Assembly: GCF_005503145.1 (NCBI RefSeq)
Contig: NZ_SCNV01000074.1
Span: 1-35,165 of the forward strand
Direction of reading: 5' to 3'
Source: Burkholderia sp. 4M9327F10
GTDB lineage: Bacteria; Pseudomonadota; Gammaproteobacteria; Burkholderiales; Burkholderiaceae
DNA length: 35,165 nt
Position numbers and translations under genes: made by a program
Notes under the pieces: model-generated
What the model was told of the DNA's origin: nothing
Database searches by the model: none
The model's input: the letters and a program-made list of their open reading frames with translations, nothing else
Part shown: piece by piece, positions 16,354-24,805 of the stretch
Position numbering within the stretch: position 1 is the stretch's first letter
Layout of the letters: each line of letters opens with the position of its first letter

Positions 16354-17115
16354 ATGTCAGTCCATTCGAAGAAAGAACAGGTTCAGATGTTGCGGGAACG
16401 GGGCTTCGTCGTCGTGCCGGGGCTGGTTTCGCCCGAGCGCTGCGCCGAACTGAAACAGATTGCGCAGCAGCAGTTGGTGGAAGCGGCGGCGCCGATCGAG
16501 TTCGAGGCGGATCTGCGCTATCCGGGCGCGCCGGAATCGAAACATGCGCCCGGCGGCCACACGGTGCGGCGCCTCCTGGATGCCTATGCGCGCCATCCGC
16601 GCTTTGCCGAGTGGGCCACGGCGCCGGAAATCCGCGGCTGGATGGAGACTTATTTCGGCGAGGAGCCGCGCCTCTCGCGCGCCCATCACAACTGCATGAT
16701 GACCAAGCATCCGGCCTACGGCAGTCTGACCGGCTGGCACCGTGACGTGCGTTACTGGTCGTTCGAGCGGGACGATCTGGTGTCGGTGTGGCTCGCGCTC
16801 GGTCCGGAGACCGTCGAGAACGGCGCGCTGTGGCTTGTGCCGCAGTCGCACAACGCGACCTTCACATCCGAGCGTTTCGACGGGGCCAAGTTCTTCCGCT
16901 CCGATCTGCCGGAGAACCAGGCCTTGATTCAGACCGCCGTGTCGCCGGCGCTTCAGACCGGCGATGTGGTGTTCTTTCATTGCAACACGCTGCACTCGGC
17001 CGGGAAGAATCTCAGTGACGACGTGAAGTTCTCGCTGGTCTATACGTACCACGGCGCCAGCAACGTGCCGCTGCCGGGCTCGCGTTCAGCGTCGAAGCCG
17101 GAAGTGGCGTTCTGA
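16354..17115 (+). CDS. Phytanoyl-CoA dioxygenase (PhyH) family protein
   Basis: A 253-residue Fe(II)/2-oxoglutarate-dependent dioxygenase of the PhyH superfamily. The iron triad is His129 and Asp131 (GWHRDVRYW) and His214 (CNTLHSAGKN). The jelly-roll core runs from about 105 to 235, with GALWLVPQSHN typical of the family. The basic residue expected some ten positions after the distal histidine to bind 2-oxoglutarate appears to be Lys225 rather than the more usual Arg, though without an alignment this is tentative. The substrate is unknown; bacterial members hydroxylate very varied small molecules. No operon partners are present. Translation start ATG at 16354 has only a weak GGA upstream. Confidence 0.88.
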   Translation: MSVHSKKEQVQMLRERGFVVVPGLVSPERCAELKQIAQQQLVEAAAPIEFEADLRYPGAPESKHAPGGHTVRRLLDAYARHPRFAEWATAPEIRGWMETYFGEEPRLSRAHHNCMMTKHPAYGSLTGWHRDVRYWSFERDDLVSVWLALGPETVENGALWLVPQSHNATFTSERFDGAKFFRSDLPENQALIQTAVSPALQTGDVVFFHCNTLHSAGKNLSDDVKFSLVYTYHGASNVPLPGSRSASKPEVAF

Positions 17116-17132
17116 TAGGTTGCCGCTACGCT

Positions 17133-17339
17133 TTAGCGCTTGCCGCCCGAAGTCGCCATGCCGATCAGGCCGGCGAGCGTGGCAATCACGCCGCCCACAA
17201 TCAGCATGATGGCCTTGTTGGTGGGTGAACCGGTGAAGACGCGCGATACGTCGCTGCTAAACGAATGGAACGCCTGGCCGCCGAAATACAGCAGCACCAC
17301 GCCGCCGGCAATCAATGCGAGCGAAATCGCTTTGGTCAT
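17133..17339 (-). CDS. DUF3185-type small membrane protein
   Basis: A 68-residue protein with two hydrophobic segments (about 4-22 and 43-62) joined by a polar loop (FHSFSSDVSRVFTGSPTNKA). It ends MATSGGKR. The layout and the GVVLLYFGGQAFHSFSSDVSR region match the DUF3185 family of small inner-membrane proteins, whose role is unknown. A strong AGGAG precedes the ATG at 17339. It converges on the PhyH gene with a gap of 17 bp and is divergent from the aldo/keto reductase. Confidence 0.85.
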   Translation of the reverse strand: MTKAISLALIAGGVVLLYFGGQAFHSFSSDVSRVFTGSPTNKAIMLIVGGVIATLAGLIGMATSGGKR

Positions 17340-17616
17340 GAACTTTCTCCTGTTCCTGTCAATTCGTTGACGCAGTGTAGGGGAGTGCGAAAGTCGCGTC
17401 CATGCTGCGTCCGCGCGAGCCGGGCAGTCCCGGGCCGGTCCGGGCGGAGTGTGGTTTGCATCCCGCATAATGGGTGCCTGCAAGCCTTTCGGCGATTGGC
17501 TAAGATACCTAGCTCGTCTCACCCGCACTGAACCGCGCGCAGTTCTGCCGCATCGGCAATTGATCTGCTGCGGCGGACCCGGACCTCTCCTGTCGTTCTC
17601 ACCAAGGATTCAAGCA

Positions 17617-18660
17617 ATGGCTTACGAAGCAGCTTCAGCTCGCTATTCGGACATGCAATACCGCGTTTGCGGCAAGTCGGGTCTCAAACTACCGGCGCTC
17701 TCGCTGGGCCTGTGGCATAACTTCGGCGACACGACACCGCTCTCCACGCAGCGCGAGATTCTGCGCACGGCCTTCGATCTCGGCATCACGCACTTCGATC
17801 TGGCCAACAACTACGGGCCGCCGTACGGCAGCGCCGAGACCAATTTCGGCCGTCTGTTCAAGGACGATTTCAAGCCTTACCGCGACGAGCTGCTGATCTC
17901 GTCGAAGGCCGGTTGGGACATGTGGCCGGGACCGTACGGCCAGGGCGGCGGCTCGCGCAAGTACGTCCTCGCGAGTCTCGATCAGAGCCTGCAACGCATG
18001 GGGCTCGACTATGTGGATATCTTCTATTCGCACCGTTTCGACGCGGATACGCCGCTTGAGGAAACCGCCGGCGCGCTGGCGAGCGCGGTGCAGCAGGGCA
18101 AGGCGCTCTATATCGGCATTTCGTCGTACTCGGCGACCAAGACCCGCGAAATGGCCAGGCTGCTGGCCGAATACAAGGTGCCGTTGCTGATTCACCAGCC
18201 GGCCTACAACCTGCTCAACCGCTGGGTCGAACACGAACTGCTCGACACCCTCGACGAACTGGGTACGGGCAGTATCGCCTTCACGCCGCTCGCGCAAGGT
18301 TTGCTGACCAGCAAGTACCTGAACGGCGTGCCCGAAGACGCGCGTGTCAACAAGCCGGGCGGCGGCTCGCTGAAGCAGGACCATCTCAGCGCACAGAATA
18401 TCGAGCACGTGCGCAAGCTCAACGAGATTGCCCAGCGCCGCGGTCAGAGCCTGGCGCAAATGGCGCTCGCGTGGACGCTGCGCGGCGGGCGCATTACTTC
18501 GGCGCTGATCGGCGCAAGCAAGGCCGAGCAGGTGCGTGAGAACGTTGGCGCGCTGAAGAATCTCGAATTCTCGAAGGAAGAGCTGGCGGAGATCGACCGC
18601 TACGCCACCGAGGGCGGCGTCAACCTGTGGGAAAAGCCGTCGACGGATCAGGCCATCTGA
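17617..18660 (+). CDS. YghZ-type aldo/keto reductase (L-glyceraldehyde 3-phosphate reductase family)
   Basis: A 347-residue NADPH-dependent TIM-barrel reductase. The catalytic tetrad is Asp61 and Tyr66 (FDLANNYGPPYG), Lys97 (SSKAGW) and His139 (YSHRFD). The N-terminal RVCGKSGLKLPALSLGLWHNFGD and GPYGQGGGSRKYVLASLDQSL are typical of the YghZ/GpR subgroup, which reduces L-glyceraldehyde 3-phosphate and methylglyoxal; the actual substrate here is inferred from the family. The start MAYEAASARYSDMQYR at 17617 is chosen over an upstream extension to 17449 that lacks homology. It is monocistronic, with an intrinsic terminator 32 bp downstream. Confidence 0.9.
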   Translation: MAYEAASARYSDMQYRVCGKSGLKLPALSLGLWHNFGDTTPLSTQREILRTAFDLGITHFDLANNYGPPYGSAETNFGRLFKDDFKPYRDELLISSKAGWDMWPGPYGQGGGSRKYVLASLDQSLQRMGLDYVDIFYSHRFDADTPLEETAGALASAVQQGKALYIGISSYSATKTREMARLLAEYKVPLLIHQPAYNLLNRWVEHELLDTLDELGTGSIAFTPLAQGLLTSKYLNGVPEDARVNKPGGGSLKQDHLSAQNIEHVRKLNEIAQRRGQSLAQMALAWTLRGGRITSALIGASKAEQVRENVGALKNLEFSKEELAEIDRYATEGGVNLWEKPSTDQAI

Positions 18661-18692
18661 TTGGCTTATTTCGTAGCCAACGCTGGATCAGG

Positions 18693-18717
18693 AAAGCCGC
18701 CGTAAGGCGGCTTTTCT
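18693..18717 (+). terminator. Intrinsic terminator after the aldo/keto reductase
   Basis: AAAGCCGCC-GTAA-GGCGGCTTT (18693-18714) is a perfect 9-bp stem with a tetraloop, continuing into TTCT. Confidence 0.85.
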
Positions 18718-18772
18718 CTATGGTTACGAGCGCTTTATCACACGGCGTTACAGGGCATAACACCATTCTTCC

Positions 18773-18787
18773 CGCTGTCATACAGCG
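18773..18787. promoter_or_regulatory. Perfect palindrome upstream of the fatty acid desaturase
   Basis: CGCTGT-CAT-ACAGCG is a perfect 6-3-6 dyad about 40 bp before the desaturase start codon. It has the size and placement of an operator (TetR-type regulators often control desaturases), but no regulator gene is adjacent. Confidence 0.35.
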
Positions 18788-18827
18788 CTGCTAAGGTCGC
18801 GGGCGAAGTCGTCCAGACGGAGGGAAG

Positions 18828-19844
18828 ATGGACCCACGTGCGGCCACTCAGGCCGGCCCGGCAAAGCAAATCAAGGAGCATAGGCCAGGTACGCCTAAGC
18901 GTCCCGCTATCGACGTACGCGCCAATCTCACGCTGCTGGTTGTCGTAATTGTTGCAACAGCGCTGCAGCTCTTTGGCTTGCCCATCCTGTTGCGAGCGTG
19001 GGGCATGCCGGCATTGCTGCTGATCGTGCCGCTGGTTGCGCTCACGCCTACGCACTGGGGTTTGGTTCACGAGGCGATTCACGGACAACTGTTTGCGCGA
19101 CGCCAGTTGAACGAGGGCGTCGCTCGGGCGCTCGCCATCGCGTTCGCGCTGCCGTTCGATGCCGTTCGCTTCGGACACCTGATGCATCATCGCTTCACGC
19201 GCGAGCCGTTCGACCGTCCGGATGTGCTCGATGCCGGGCAGCCTACCTGGCGCGTATGGCTCAGCCATTACGGTCGTTTGCTGGGCGGCCTGTATGCGGG
19301 CGAACTGGTGCTGCCGCTGCTCGCGTTTGCGCCGGCCGAGGCCGCGCGTTCGCTGGTGGCGCGCGCCATCGGCGCGGAAGGCCCACTTGGCGCCGATGTG
19401 CAGCGCCTTTTCAGCAACTTCGCCGCCGATCCCGCGCGGCGCGCACGCATCCGCCGCGACTGGTTACTGACGCTCATGCTGTTCGCGCTGGCTTTCTACC
19501 TGTACGGAACCTGGTGGCCGGTTCTGGCCGTGACGATGTATCTAAGGGGGGTGTGGCTTTCGCTTGCCGACAATCTCCCGCACCACGGCGTGGGACTCGA
19601 CGAACCGGGGCGTTCGCGCAACTTTCGGGTGGCACGCGCATGGCAAGGTGTGCTGATGAATCATCACCTGCACCGCTTGCATCATCTGCATCCGACGTTG
19701 CCGTGGACGGCCCTTCCGGCACTCGATGCGCAGGAGCGGGAAGCGCGCACCGACACCGGCGGGTCGGGCGAACCCGCCTACTTCCGCAGTGCGCTGCGTC
19801 AGTTCAAGGGACCGGGCGCGCTCGATGCAACAACGGCGCATTGA
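18828..19844 (+). CDS. Membrane fatty acid desaturase family protein
   Basis: A 338-residue membrane di-iron enzyme. The three histidine boxes are HEAIH (81-85), HLMHH (117-121) and the C-terminal HHLHRLHHLHP. Hydrophobic segments flank them (about 33-72, 98-112, 150-170 and 212-240), as expected for a four-helix desaturase or hydroxylase. The first 30 residues are polar. Double-bond position or lipid substrate cannot be deduced, and carotenoid or alkane hydroxylase-like members share the boxes. AGGGAAG precedes ATG at 18828. A palindrome at 18773-18787 suggests regulated expression. It ends at a convergent hairpin. Confidence 0.85.
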   Translation: MDPRAATQAGPAKQIKEHRPGTPKRPAIDVRANLTLLVVVIVATALQLFGLPILLRAWGMPALLLIVPLVALTPTHWGLVHEAIHGQLFARRQLNEGVARALAIAFALPFDAVRFGHLMHHRFTREPFDRPDVLDAGQPTWRVWLSHYGRLLGGLYAGELVLPLLAFAPAEAARSLVARAIGAEGPLGADVQRLFSNFAADPARRARIRRDWLLTLMLFALAFYLYGTWWPVLAVTMYLRGVWLSLADNLPHHGVGLDEPGRSRNFRVARAWQGVLMNHHLHRLHHLHPTLPWTALPALDAQEREARTDTGGSGEPAYFRSALRQFKGPGALDATTAH

Positions 19845-19859
19845 GTCGCACACCCAGGT

Positions 19860-19882
19860 GCAGCGGCATCCGTGGCCGCTGC
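19860..19882. terminator. Hairpin between convergent desaturase and small membrane protein genes
   Basis: GCAGCGGC, 7-nt loop, GCCGCTGC: a perfect 8-bp GC stem in the 45-bp space between two convergent stops. There is no T-run on either strand. Confidence 0.5.
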
Positions 19883-19889
19883 TGTGCGG

Positions 19890-20075
19890 CTAGACGAGCG
19901 CCGGTAGCCCTTCCACCAGCAGGATCGCGACCCCCACTCCCATCAACGCGCCGATCAGGCGAAACAGGTTGTGCCTGAACTCTGTTTTGTATGGCAGGGC
20001 GCCGACAAACAGTGCGCCGGCTAGCGCCATCGGGATGATCAGGATGAAATCGGCGATCGTAAAGTAGGTCGTCAT
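19890..20075 (-). CDS. Small two-helix membrane protein, unknown function
   Basis: A 61-residue protein, MTTYFTIADFILIIPMALAG at the N-terminus, with two hydrophobic segments (about 5-27 and 40-59) separated by a short charged turn (PYKTEFRHN). A strong Shine-Dalgarno (AAGGAG) precedes the ATG at 20075, which makes it a convincing gene despite its size. I do not recognise a named family. It converges on the desaturase gene; an accessory role to that enzyme is possible only as speculation. Confidence 0.7.
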   Translation of the reverse strand: MTTYFTIADFILIIPMALAGALFVGALPYKTEFRHNLFRLIGALMGVGVAILLVEGLPALV

Positions 20076-20519
20076 GCTCGTCTCCTTATGATGTGTTCGC
20101 CGAGGCAGCGCCGTATTTTTAGGGTTGATGCGGCTGCCACGCTTGTTTCGAGTATAGGCGACGGTGAGGGCGGCGTCTGCTTCGATTGCGGCGTTGCAGC
20201 GGCGCGTCGCCGGCGGCAGAAAGCCTGCCAGGCGGGGCCGCGCGGCCTGTCCCAAGGCGTGGGTGCATTGCCTGATTGCGTAGGGCTTGCTTACGTGCCC
20301 CTTTCTGGTGCGCTTGCGTCGCGCGTGAAGCCGCTACGCGACAGTCGCTCATGTTTTCGATATATCCTGGCAGCAGGGTTTATGATGGCCCCATGGCCAT
20401 GCGTTACAGTTACGGCAAGCAGGTGCGCTCGCAACGTGTTCGGCTAAGCGGCGCTTTTTATCATCACCTCGACCGGTACGATCGTTAGACAGCCGGCTAT
20501 GGGAGAACGGGGAAATATC
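20076..20519. other. Intergenic region between the small membrane protein and a small plus-strand gene
   Basis: About 440 bp with no convincing gene. TATACT on the minus strand near 20151-20156 could be a -10 for the small membrane protein. TATGAT at 20381-20386 on the plus strand could be a -10 for the next gene. Neither has a good -35. A 31-codon frame at 20393-20488 has no support. Confidence 0.4.
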
Positions 20520-20732
20520 ATGCAAGTCGGTTCTATCGTGCGATCCGTGCATATCGCCGTGCCGCAGGGCGCGCGGGGGATCGTCATGCGCATTCTGGGC
20601 GACATGGCGATGGTGGCGTGGTATGCCGGCGAGCCCGGCACGTCACTGCAACTGAATACAGAACCTTTTTTCCTCGAAGACCTGATCGATACGGGCGAAC
20701 TGATACGCCCAGCCAGTGCGCAGATGCATTGA
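20520..20732 (+). CDS. Small hypothetical protein (compact beta-rich)
   Basis: A 70-residue protein starting MQVGSIVRSVHIAVPQGARG. It begins like a small beta-barrel (MQVGSIVR..VPQGARGIVMRI), reminiscent of KOW/SH3-like folds, then AMVAWYAGEPGTSLQLNTEPF and an acidic end. There are no membrane segments or cysteines. GGGGAA lies 8 nt before ATG 20520; an upstream ATG at 20499 would add seven residues. I do not recognise a named family. It lies 73 bp before the SrkA-type kinase gene and could share its transcript. Confidence 0.6.
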   Translation: MQVGSIVRSVHIAVPQGARGIVMRILGDMAMVAWYAGEPGTSLQLNTEPFFLEDLIDTGELIRPASAQMH

Positions 20733-20805
20733 ACGACGCGGCGCATGACCCGCGTGCGTGAGCGCGGCGCTCGTCTTTGACGGCGGCGCGGCGCACAATG
20801 CGGGC

Positions 20806-21834
20806 ATGAACCACGAAACTCACCATCCGCAGGACGGCGCCACAGGCGCCGTGCCGTTTGCCCGGCTCACGCCGGAATGTGTGCTCGACGCTATCGACAG
20901 CGTACTGAGCACGGTCGGCGTACGCACCGACGGGCGCATGCTGCCGCTCAACAGCTACGAGAACCGCGTCTATCAGATCGGCGTCGAGGACGGCCCGCCT
21001 GTCGTCGCAAAGTTCTACCGGCCCGAGCGCTGGACGGACGAAGCGATTCTCGAAGAGCACGCGTTTGTAGCCGAACTCGCGGCACGCGAAATCCCGGCGG
21101 TGCCGGCGCGCGTCTTCGAGGGCCGCAGTCTGCATGCGTTCGAAGGCTTTCGCTTCTCGATCTTCGAGCGGCGCGGCGGCCGCGCGCCCGATCTGGACCG
21201 GCGCGATACGCTCGAATGGCTCGGCCGCTTCATCGGGCGCATTCACGCGGTGGGCCAGACTCAGGACTACACGGCGCGGCCCACGCTCGACATTCAGACC
21301 TTCGGCCACGAGCCGCGCGACTTCCTGCTGGCGCAGCGCTTCGTTCCCGACGACGTGCGTACTGCCTGGGAAACCGTAGTGAACCTCGCGCTGGAAGGCG
21401 TCGAACGCGCGTTCGAACGAGCCGGCGAAATTCGCGCTTTGCGTATGCATGGCGACTGTCATCCGAGCAACGTGCTATGGACCGATGCCGGACCGCACTT
21501 CGTCGACTTCGACGATAGCCGCATGGGCCCGGCGGTGCAGGATCTGTGGCTGCTGTTGCCGGGCGAACGGGCGGAGGCATCGCGCGCACTGGCCGACCTG
21601 CTCGCCGGGTACGAAGACTTCTGCGAGTTCGAGCCGCGCGAGCTGCATCTGGTCGAAGCGTTGCGTACGCTGCGGCTGATTCATTACCAGGCATGGCTTG
21701 CGCGCCGCTGGGACGACCCGGCGTTCCCCGCGGCGTTTCCGTGGTTCAACACGCAACGCTACTGGGAAGAGCGCATCCTCGAGATGCGTGAGCAGCTTGG
21801 CGCGATGCAGGAAGGACCGCTCTGGCCGGTTTGA
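20806..21834 (+). CDS. srkA: Stress response serine/threonine kinase SrkA/YihE family
   Basis: A 342-residue APH-like protein kinase, close in length to E. coli SrkA (328). The ATP lysine is likely Lys69 (VVAKFYRPERW). The catalytic loop is HGDCHPSNVLW with Asp217 and Asn222, and the metal-binding FVDFDDSRMGP has Asp234, Asp236 and Asp237. SYENRVYQIG near residue 50 and the C-terminal WFNTQRYWEERILEMREQ are family features. In E. coli the kinase protects against stress-induced cell death; the target here is unknown. The start at 20806 is preferred over the in-frame GTG at 20758, which adds 16 unrelated residues. It converges on the DUF3857 gene with a 35-bp gap. Confidence 0.9.
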   Translation: MNHETHHPQDGATGAVPFARLTPECVLDAIDSVLSTVGVRTDGRMLPLNSYENRVYQIGVEDGPPVVAKFYRPERWTDEAILEEHAFVAELAAREIPAVPARVFEGRSLHAFEGFRFSIFERRGGRAPDLDRRDTLEWLGRFIGRIHAVGQTQDYTARPTLDIQTFGHEPRDFLLAQRFVPDDVRTAWETVVNLALEGVERAFERAGEIRALRMHGDCHPSNVLWTDAGPHFVDFDDSRMGPAVQDLWLLLPGERAEASRALADLLAGYEDFCEFEPRELHLVEALRTLRLIHYQAWLARRWDDPAFPAAFPWFNTQRYWEERILEMREQLGAMQEGPLWPV

Positions 21835-21869
21835 CCGTTGCGGCTATGTAACCGCTGGCGGTCAGGAAA

Positions 21870-23780
21870 TCACGGCGCGAACGGTGAGAACGCCGCCACG
21901 TGCGATTGCTCGACCAGCGTCGATTTGACAATCACTTCCGCGCGTACATCGCGCTCGACCGCTTCGATGGCTGGGCGCATCTGAGTGAAGTCGTCCGGGG
22001 TGCAGACATCGCTGTCGAAATGCGTGCGGCCGTCGCGCGTCATCGTCACGACATTGGTCAGCGGATCGAGGTTGTACTGCGAGCGATAATCGATGAAGCG
22101 ATCCTGCGCGTGGGCGGCCTCCGGCATATCGAGCACGCGGAAATTGGGCGGCAGCGAAATGTGCGCATGCTCATGCAATTCGAGGTTGCGGCACACGAAT
22201 GGCTGGGTGCGCTGACGCTCGCCCAGCCAGTACTGCGCATCGGCGCTGAAGCCGCCGGCAAAGCTGGTCAGCGCCGGAATGGAGGCCGCCGTGCCCGGCA
22301 CGACCAGGCTCTCCACGGTACCCTTCATCGTAATGGTCAGCGGGCCGTCGGTGGCCGCGAGGTCGCTGGTCGTGAGCGTGGCCGTGCCGTTCAGGTTGGC
22401 GCTGCGCAGTTCGGCCTGAATCGATTCCTCCCGCTGCGCCGGCGTCTGCATGCGCAGCGTCGCGCGTCCCTGTTCCGCAGACCAGCCGGAAGCCTCCAGT
22501 TGATACACGAAACTCGCCGAGCCGTCCGGCGCGACGGTGATCGACAGATCGGAGCGATGCGCCATTTCGGCGGTCGCGGGTGTTTGTGCGAGCTTGCCGT
22601 CGTTGACGAGGACGGCCGGCCGGTTCATGTCGGTGGACGGCAGGAAGCCGAATTCGACATTCGACGCGGTCGAGTCCGCGTACATCTGCAAGTCGGGCAG
22701 CCAGGTGATCACGTGATTGATGACGCCGTAGCCGGGCACGCTCGGCAAGGTATAGATCGTGCCGCTGCTGATCAGCGCCGGCTCGTTGCGGATGCCGACC
22801 GCATCGAGCAAGGCGCCGTACAGCGCAACGTGGTCCTTGCAGTCGCCGTAGCGGTCCGCGAGGATCGCGCTGGCCGGGTGCGGCACCACGGCGCCGCGCC
22901 CGACGTTGATGGCGACATAGCGCACATTGCGCCGGACCCAGTCGTATAGCGCCTTGGCTTTGGCGCGCGGTGTGGCCTCGCCGGCCGTGACGGAGCGCGC
23001 GAGCTGGGCCAGTGCGGCGTCATGCGCGCTCGGGTCGGCGGACGATGCCCGGTAAGTCGCGGCGAACGCCGCATAGTCGGCGAAGGTGGACACCATCAGC
23101 CGGTCGCCATACGACACATACGCCACCGAGCCGTACTCCAGACGGCTGAAATGAGCGCGGTCGTAGCGAAATTCATAGCGCGTGCGGCCGTCTGCAGTGA
23201 CCGGCGCCTCGACGGTGAAGCCGCGCGCATCGGCATAGAGCGGCTTGCCGGCCGGCAGGTCGTAGATCAGGCGGAAGTTGTGGGTCGGTGCCAGATCGGG
23301 CGGTGTGAAGTCGCTGAATTCACCGGCGACGATCGGCACCTTCTGCGTCTTGCGATACGTCAGGTGGACGCGTGAACCCGGCTCGACCGCGGGAAAGACG
23401 ATCACCTTTTCCTGGATGTCCTGAAACATCGGCGCATCGAACGAACGGGCTTCCTGCACGTCGCGGATCTGCTCCGGCTGGACGTCGTGGCGCACGCCGT
23501 CGGCACCGGTCGTATAGGCCTCGATAACCTGGACGTCCGCCATATTGCGGTTGAACCAGATGTATTGCTGCGCCACCCGCGCCACCCCGGCCTCGTTGTT
23601 GACGTGCAGCGTCATGCTGTCGAGCTTGGTGTACGAGCCGTCGGCGTTGACGGTATACGTCTGGGTTTCGCCCTCGTTGGTGTATGGATCGTCCGGCTTG
23701 ATACCGGCGCTCGCGCTCGCGGCGCAGGCGCTCACGAGCCAGCTAGCCGTCGCAATCCGGGCAAATGAGAGAGGGCGCAT
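21870..23780 (-). CDS. Exported DUF3857/transglutaminase-like domain protein
   Basis: A 636-residue exported protein. The N-terminus is a signal peptide; WLVSAC puts Cys19 in a plausible lipobox, while ASASAG offers a signal peptidase I site near 25, so lipoprotein or free periplasmic protein are both possible. A DUF3857 domain (about 45-220) is followed by a transglutaminase-like core (about 255-375) with the cysteine-protease-type triad Cys314 (RYGDCKDH), His356 (VINHVITW) and Asp369 (MYADST). A beta-rich C-terminal domain follows. The substrate is unknown; family members are thought to act on cell-envelope proteins or peptides. Monocistronic, divergent from the Fur-box gene. Confidence 0.9.
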   Translation of the reverse strand: MRPLSFARIATASWLVSACAASASAGIKPDDPYTNEGETQTYTVNADGSYTKLDSMTLHVNNEAGVARVAQQYIWFNRNMADVQVIEAYTTGADGVRHDVQPEQIRDVQEARSFDAPMFQDIQEKVIVFPAVEPGSRVHLTYRKTQKVPIVAGEFSDFTPPDLAPTHNFRLIYDLPAGKPLYADARGFTVEAPVTADGRTRYEFRYDRAHFSRLEYGSVAYVSYGDRLMVSTFADYAAFAATYRASSADPSAHDAALAQLARSVTAGEATPRAKAKALYDWVRRNVRYVAINVGRGAVVPHPASAILADRYGDCKDHVALYGALLDAVGIRNEPALISSGTIYTLPSVPGYGVINHVITWLPDLQMYADSTASNVEFGFLPSTDMNRPAVLVNDGKLAQTPATAEMAHRSDLSITVAPDGSASFVYQLEASGWSAEQGRATLRMQTPAQREESIQAELRSANLNGTATLTTSDLAATDGPLTITMKGTVESLVVPGTAASIPALTSFAGGFSADAQYWLGERQRTQPFVCRNLELHEHAHISLPPNFRVLDMPEAAHAQDRFIDYRSQYNLDPLTNVVTMTRDGRTHFDSDVCTPDDFTQMRPAIEAVERDVRAEVIVKSTLVEQSHVAAFSPFAP

Positions 23781-23934
23781 GGCGGGTGCAGGTGTCCGAA
23801 CGGATACGTTGACGGGATTGCACTGTCAGGGTCGGTTCCCAGACGCCGCTTGTCAAGCGGGTGACGCTCATAAACCGGCGTAAGCCGGGTTAGCTGCGAT
23901 TTCAGCGGGTGAGATTGAGGATGTCATATGAGTA

Positions 23935-23956
23935 TGTAATGATAGTTATTATCATT
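23935..23956. promoter_or_regulatory. Fur box upstream of the PepSY-type membrane protein
   Basis: AATGATA-GTTAT-TATCATT (23938-23956) is a perfect 7-5-7 inverted repeat. Aligned as 23935-23953 it matches 15 of 19 positions of the Fur consensus GATAATGATAATCATTATC. It lies about 45 bp before the GTG start and contains TATTAT, a possible -10. This indicates iron-repressed expression. Confidence 0.85.
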
Positions 23957-24001
23957 TGAAAAGGTTTTTACTGTGTCAGACTTGCCGGCCTGGAGCCCGA
24001 T

Positions 24002-24742
24002 GTGAACGCGCCCGAATCGATTGAATTGAACACTACCGGGCACACCGGGACCGAACGCACGCGGGCACAGGGGAGCGTCTCTGCTTCAGTGCTGGACGAC
24101 GCCCAACGGGCCGCAAGGCGTCAACGCTCGCGGCGGGCAAATTTCATCAAATGGCTGCGCAAGGTGCACGGCTGGGTTGGTCTGTGGGGCGCATCGTTAG
24201 GGCTGCTATTCGGCGTGACCGGCTTTATGCTGAACCATCGGGCCGGACCGCTGAAGGTTCCGACCGGCGAGCCGCAGGTCGAACAGATCCTCGTGCCCCT
24301 GCCGCAGCAGAAGCTCTCGTCGCCGCTCGAAATGGCGCAGTGGCTCAAGGGCGAACTGAAGATCGACGGCAAGCCAGGCAAGGCGCGCCGTGAGCCCGCG
24401 CATGCGGTCGAGTGGGGTGATCGCCGCACCATGCAGCCAGAGTTCTGGGAGGTTGGCATCTTCGGGACCAAGCAGAATGTGCAGGCCGAGTATTGGGTGG
24501 GTAATGGTTATGTGTCGGTCAAGCGGACCCACAATTCGTTTCTCACCACGCTGAACAACCTGCACCGCGGCGTGGGGATGAACCTTGGCTGGGTGCTGCT
24601 GATCGATACCCTGGCGGGCGGCATGATCCTGCTCTCGCTGACGGGCGTGCTCCTGTGGACCGAACTCAACAAGCGCCGCACCGTGGGTGTCGTGCTGGTG
24701 CTGGGGTGCGTTGCGGCGGCGGTAGCGTGCGGGCTGATGTGA
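24002..24742 (+). CDS. PepSY-associated TM-helix protein, probably iron-regulated
   Basis: A 246-residue membrane protein. A basic cytoplasmic N-terminus (RAARRQRSRRANFIKWLRKVHG) leads to helix 1 (about 56-77, WVGLWGASLGLLFGVTGFML), a periplasmic domain of about 110 residues, then helix 2 (about 197-217) and helix 3 (about 228-246). The WLRKVHGWVGL and LNNLHRGVGMNLGWVLLIDT motifs match the PepSY-associated TM family. Members are common next to TonB-dependent siderophore receptors and ferric reductases. GTG at 24002 is the start, with GGAG 6 nt upstream; the overlapping ATG at 24000 hits an immediate stop. The Fur box upstream supports a role in iron acquisition, though no receptor gene is adjacent. 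Confidence 0.87.
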   Translation: MNAPESIELNTTGHTGTERTRAQGSVSASVLDDAQRAARRQRSRRANFIKWLRKVHGWVGLWGASLGLLFGVTGFMLNHRAGPLKVPTGEPQVEQILVPLPQQKLSSPLEMAQWLKGELKIDGKPGKARREPAHAVEWGDRRTMQPEFWEVGIFGTKQNVQAEYWVGNGYVSVKRTHNSFLTTLNNLHRGVGMNLGWVLLIDTLAGGMILLSLTGVLLWTELNKRRTVGVVLVLGCVAAAVACGLM

Positions 24743-24805
24743 GCGCTGCATGCGTGGCGCGGGCAGCGCGGGATGCTCTTCACCATCGGACCTGGCGGCG
24801 CTGCT

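Noticed and set aside
20393..20488. 31-codon plus-strand frame before the small hypothetical gene
   Set aside because: No ribosome binding site, and nothing recognisable in the peptide.
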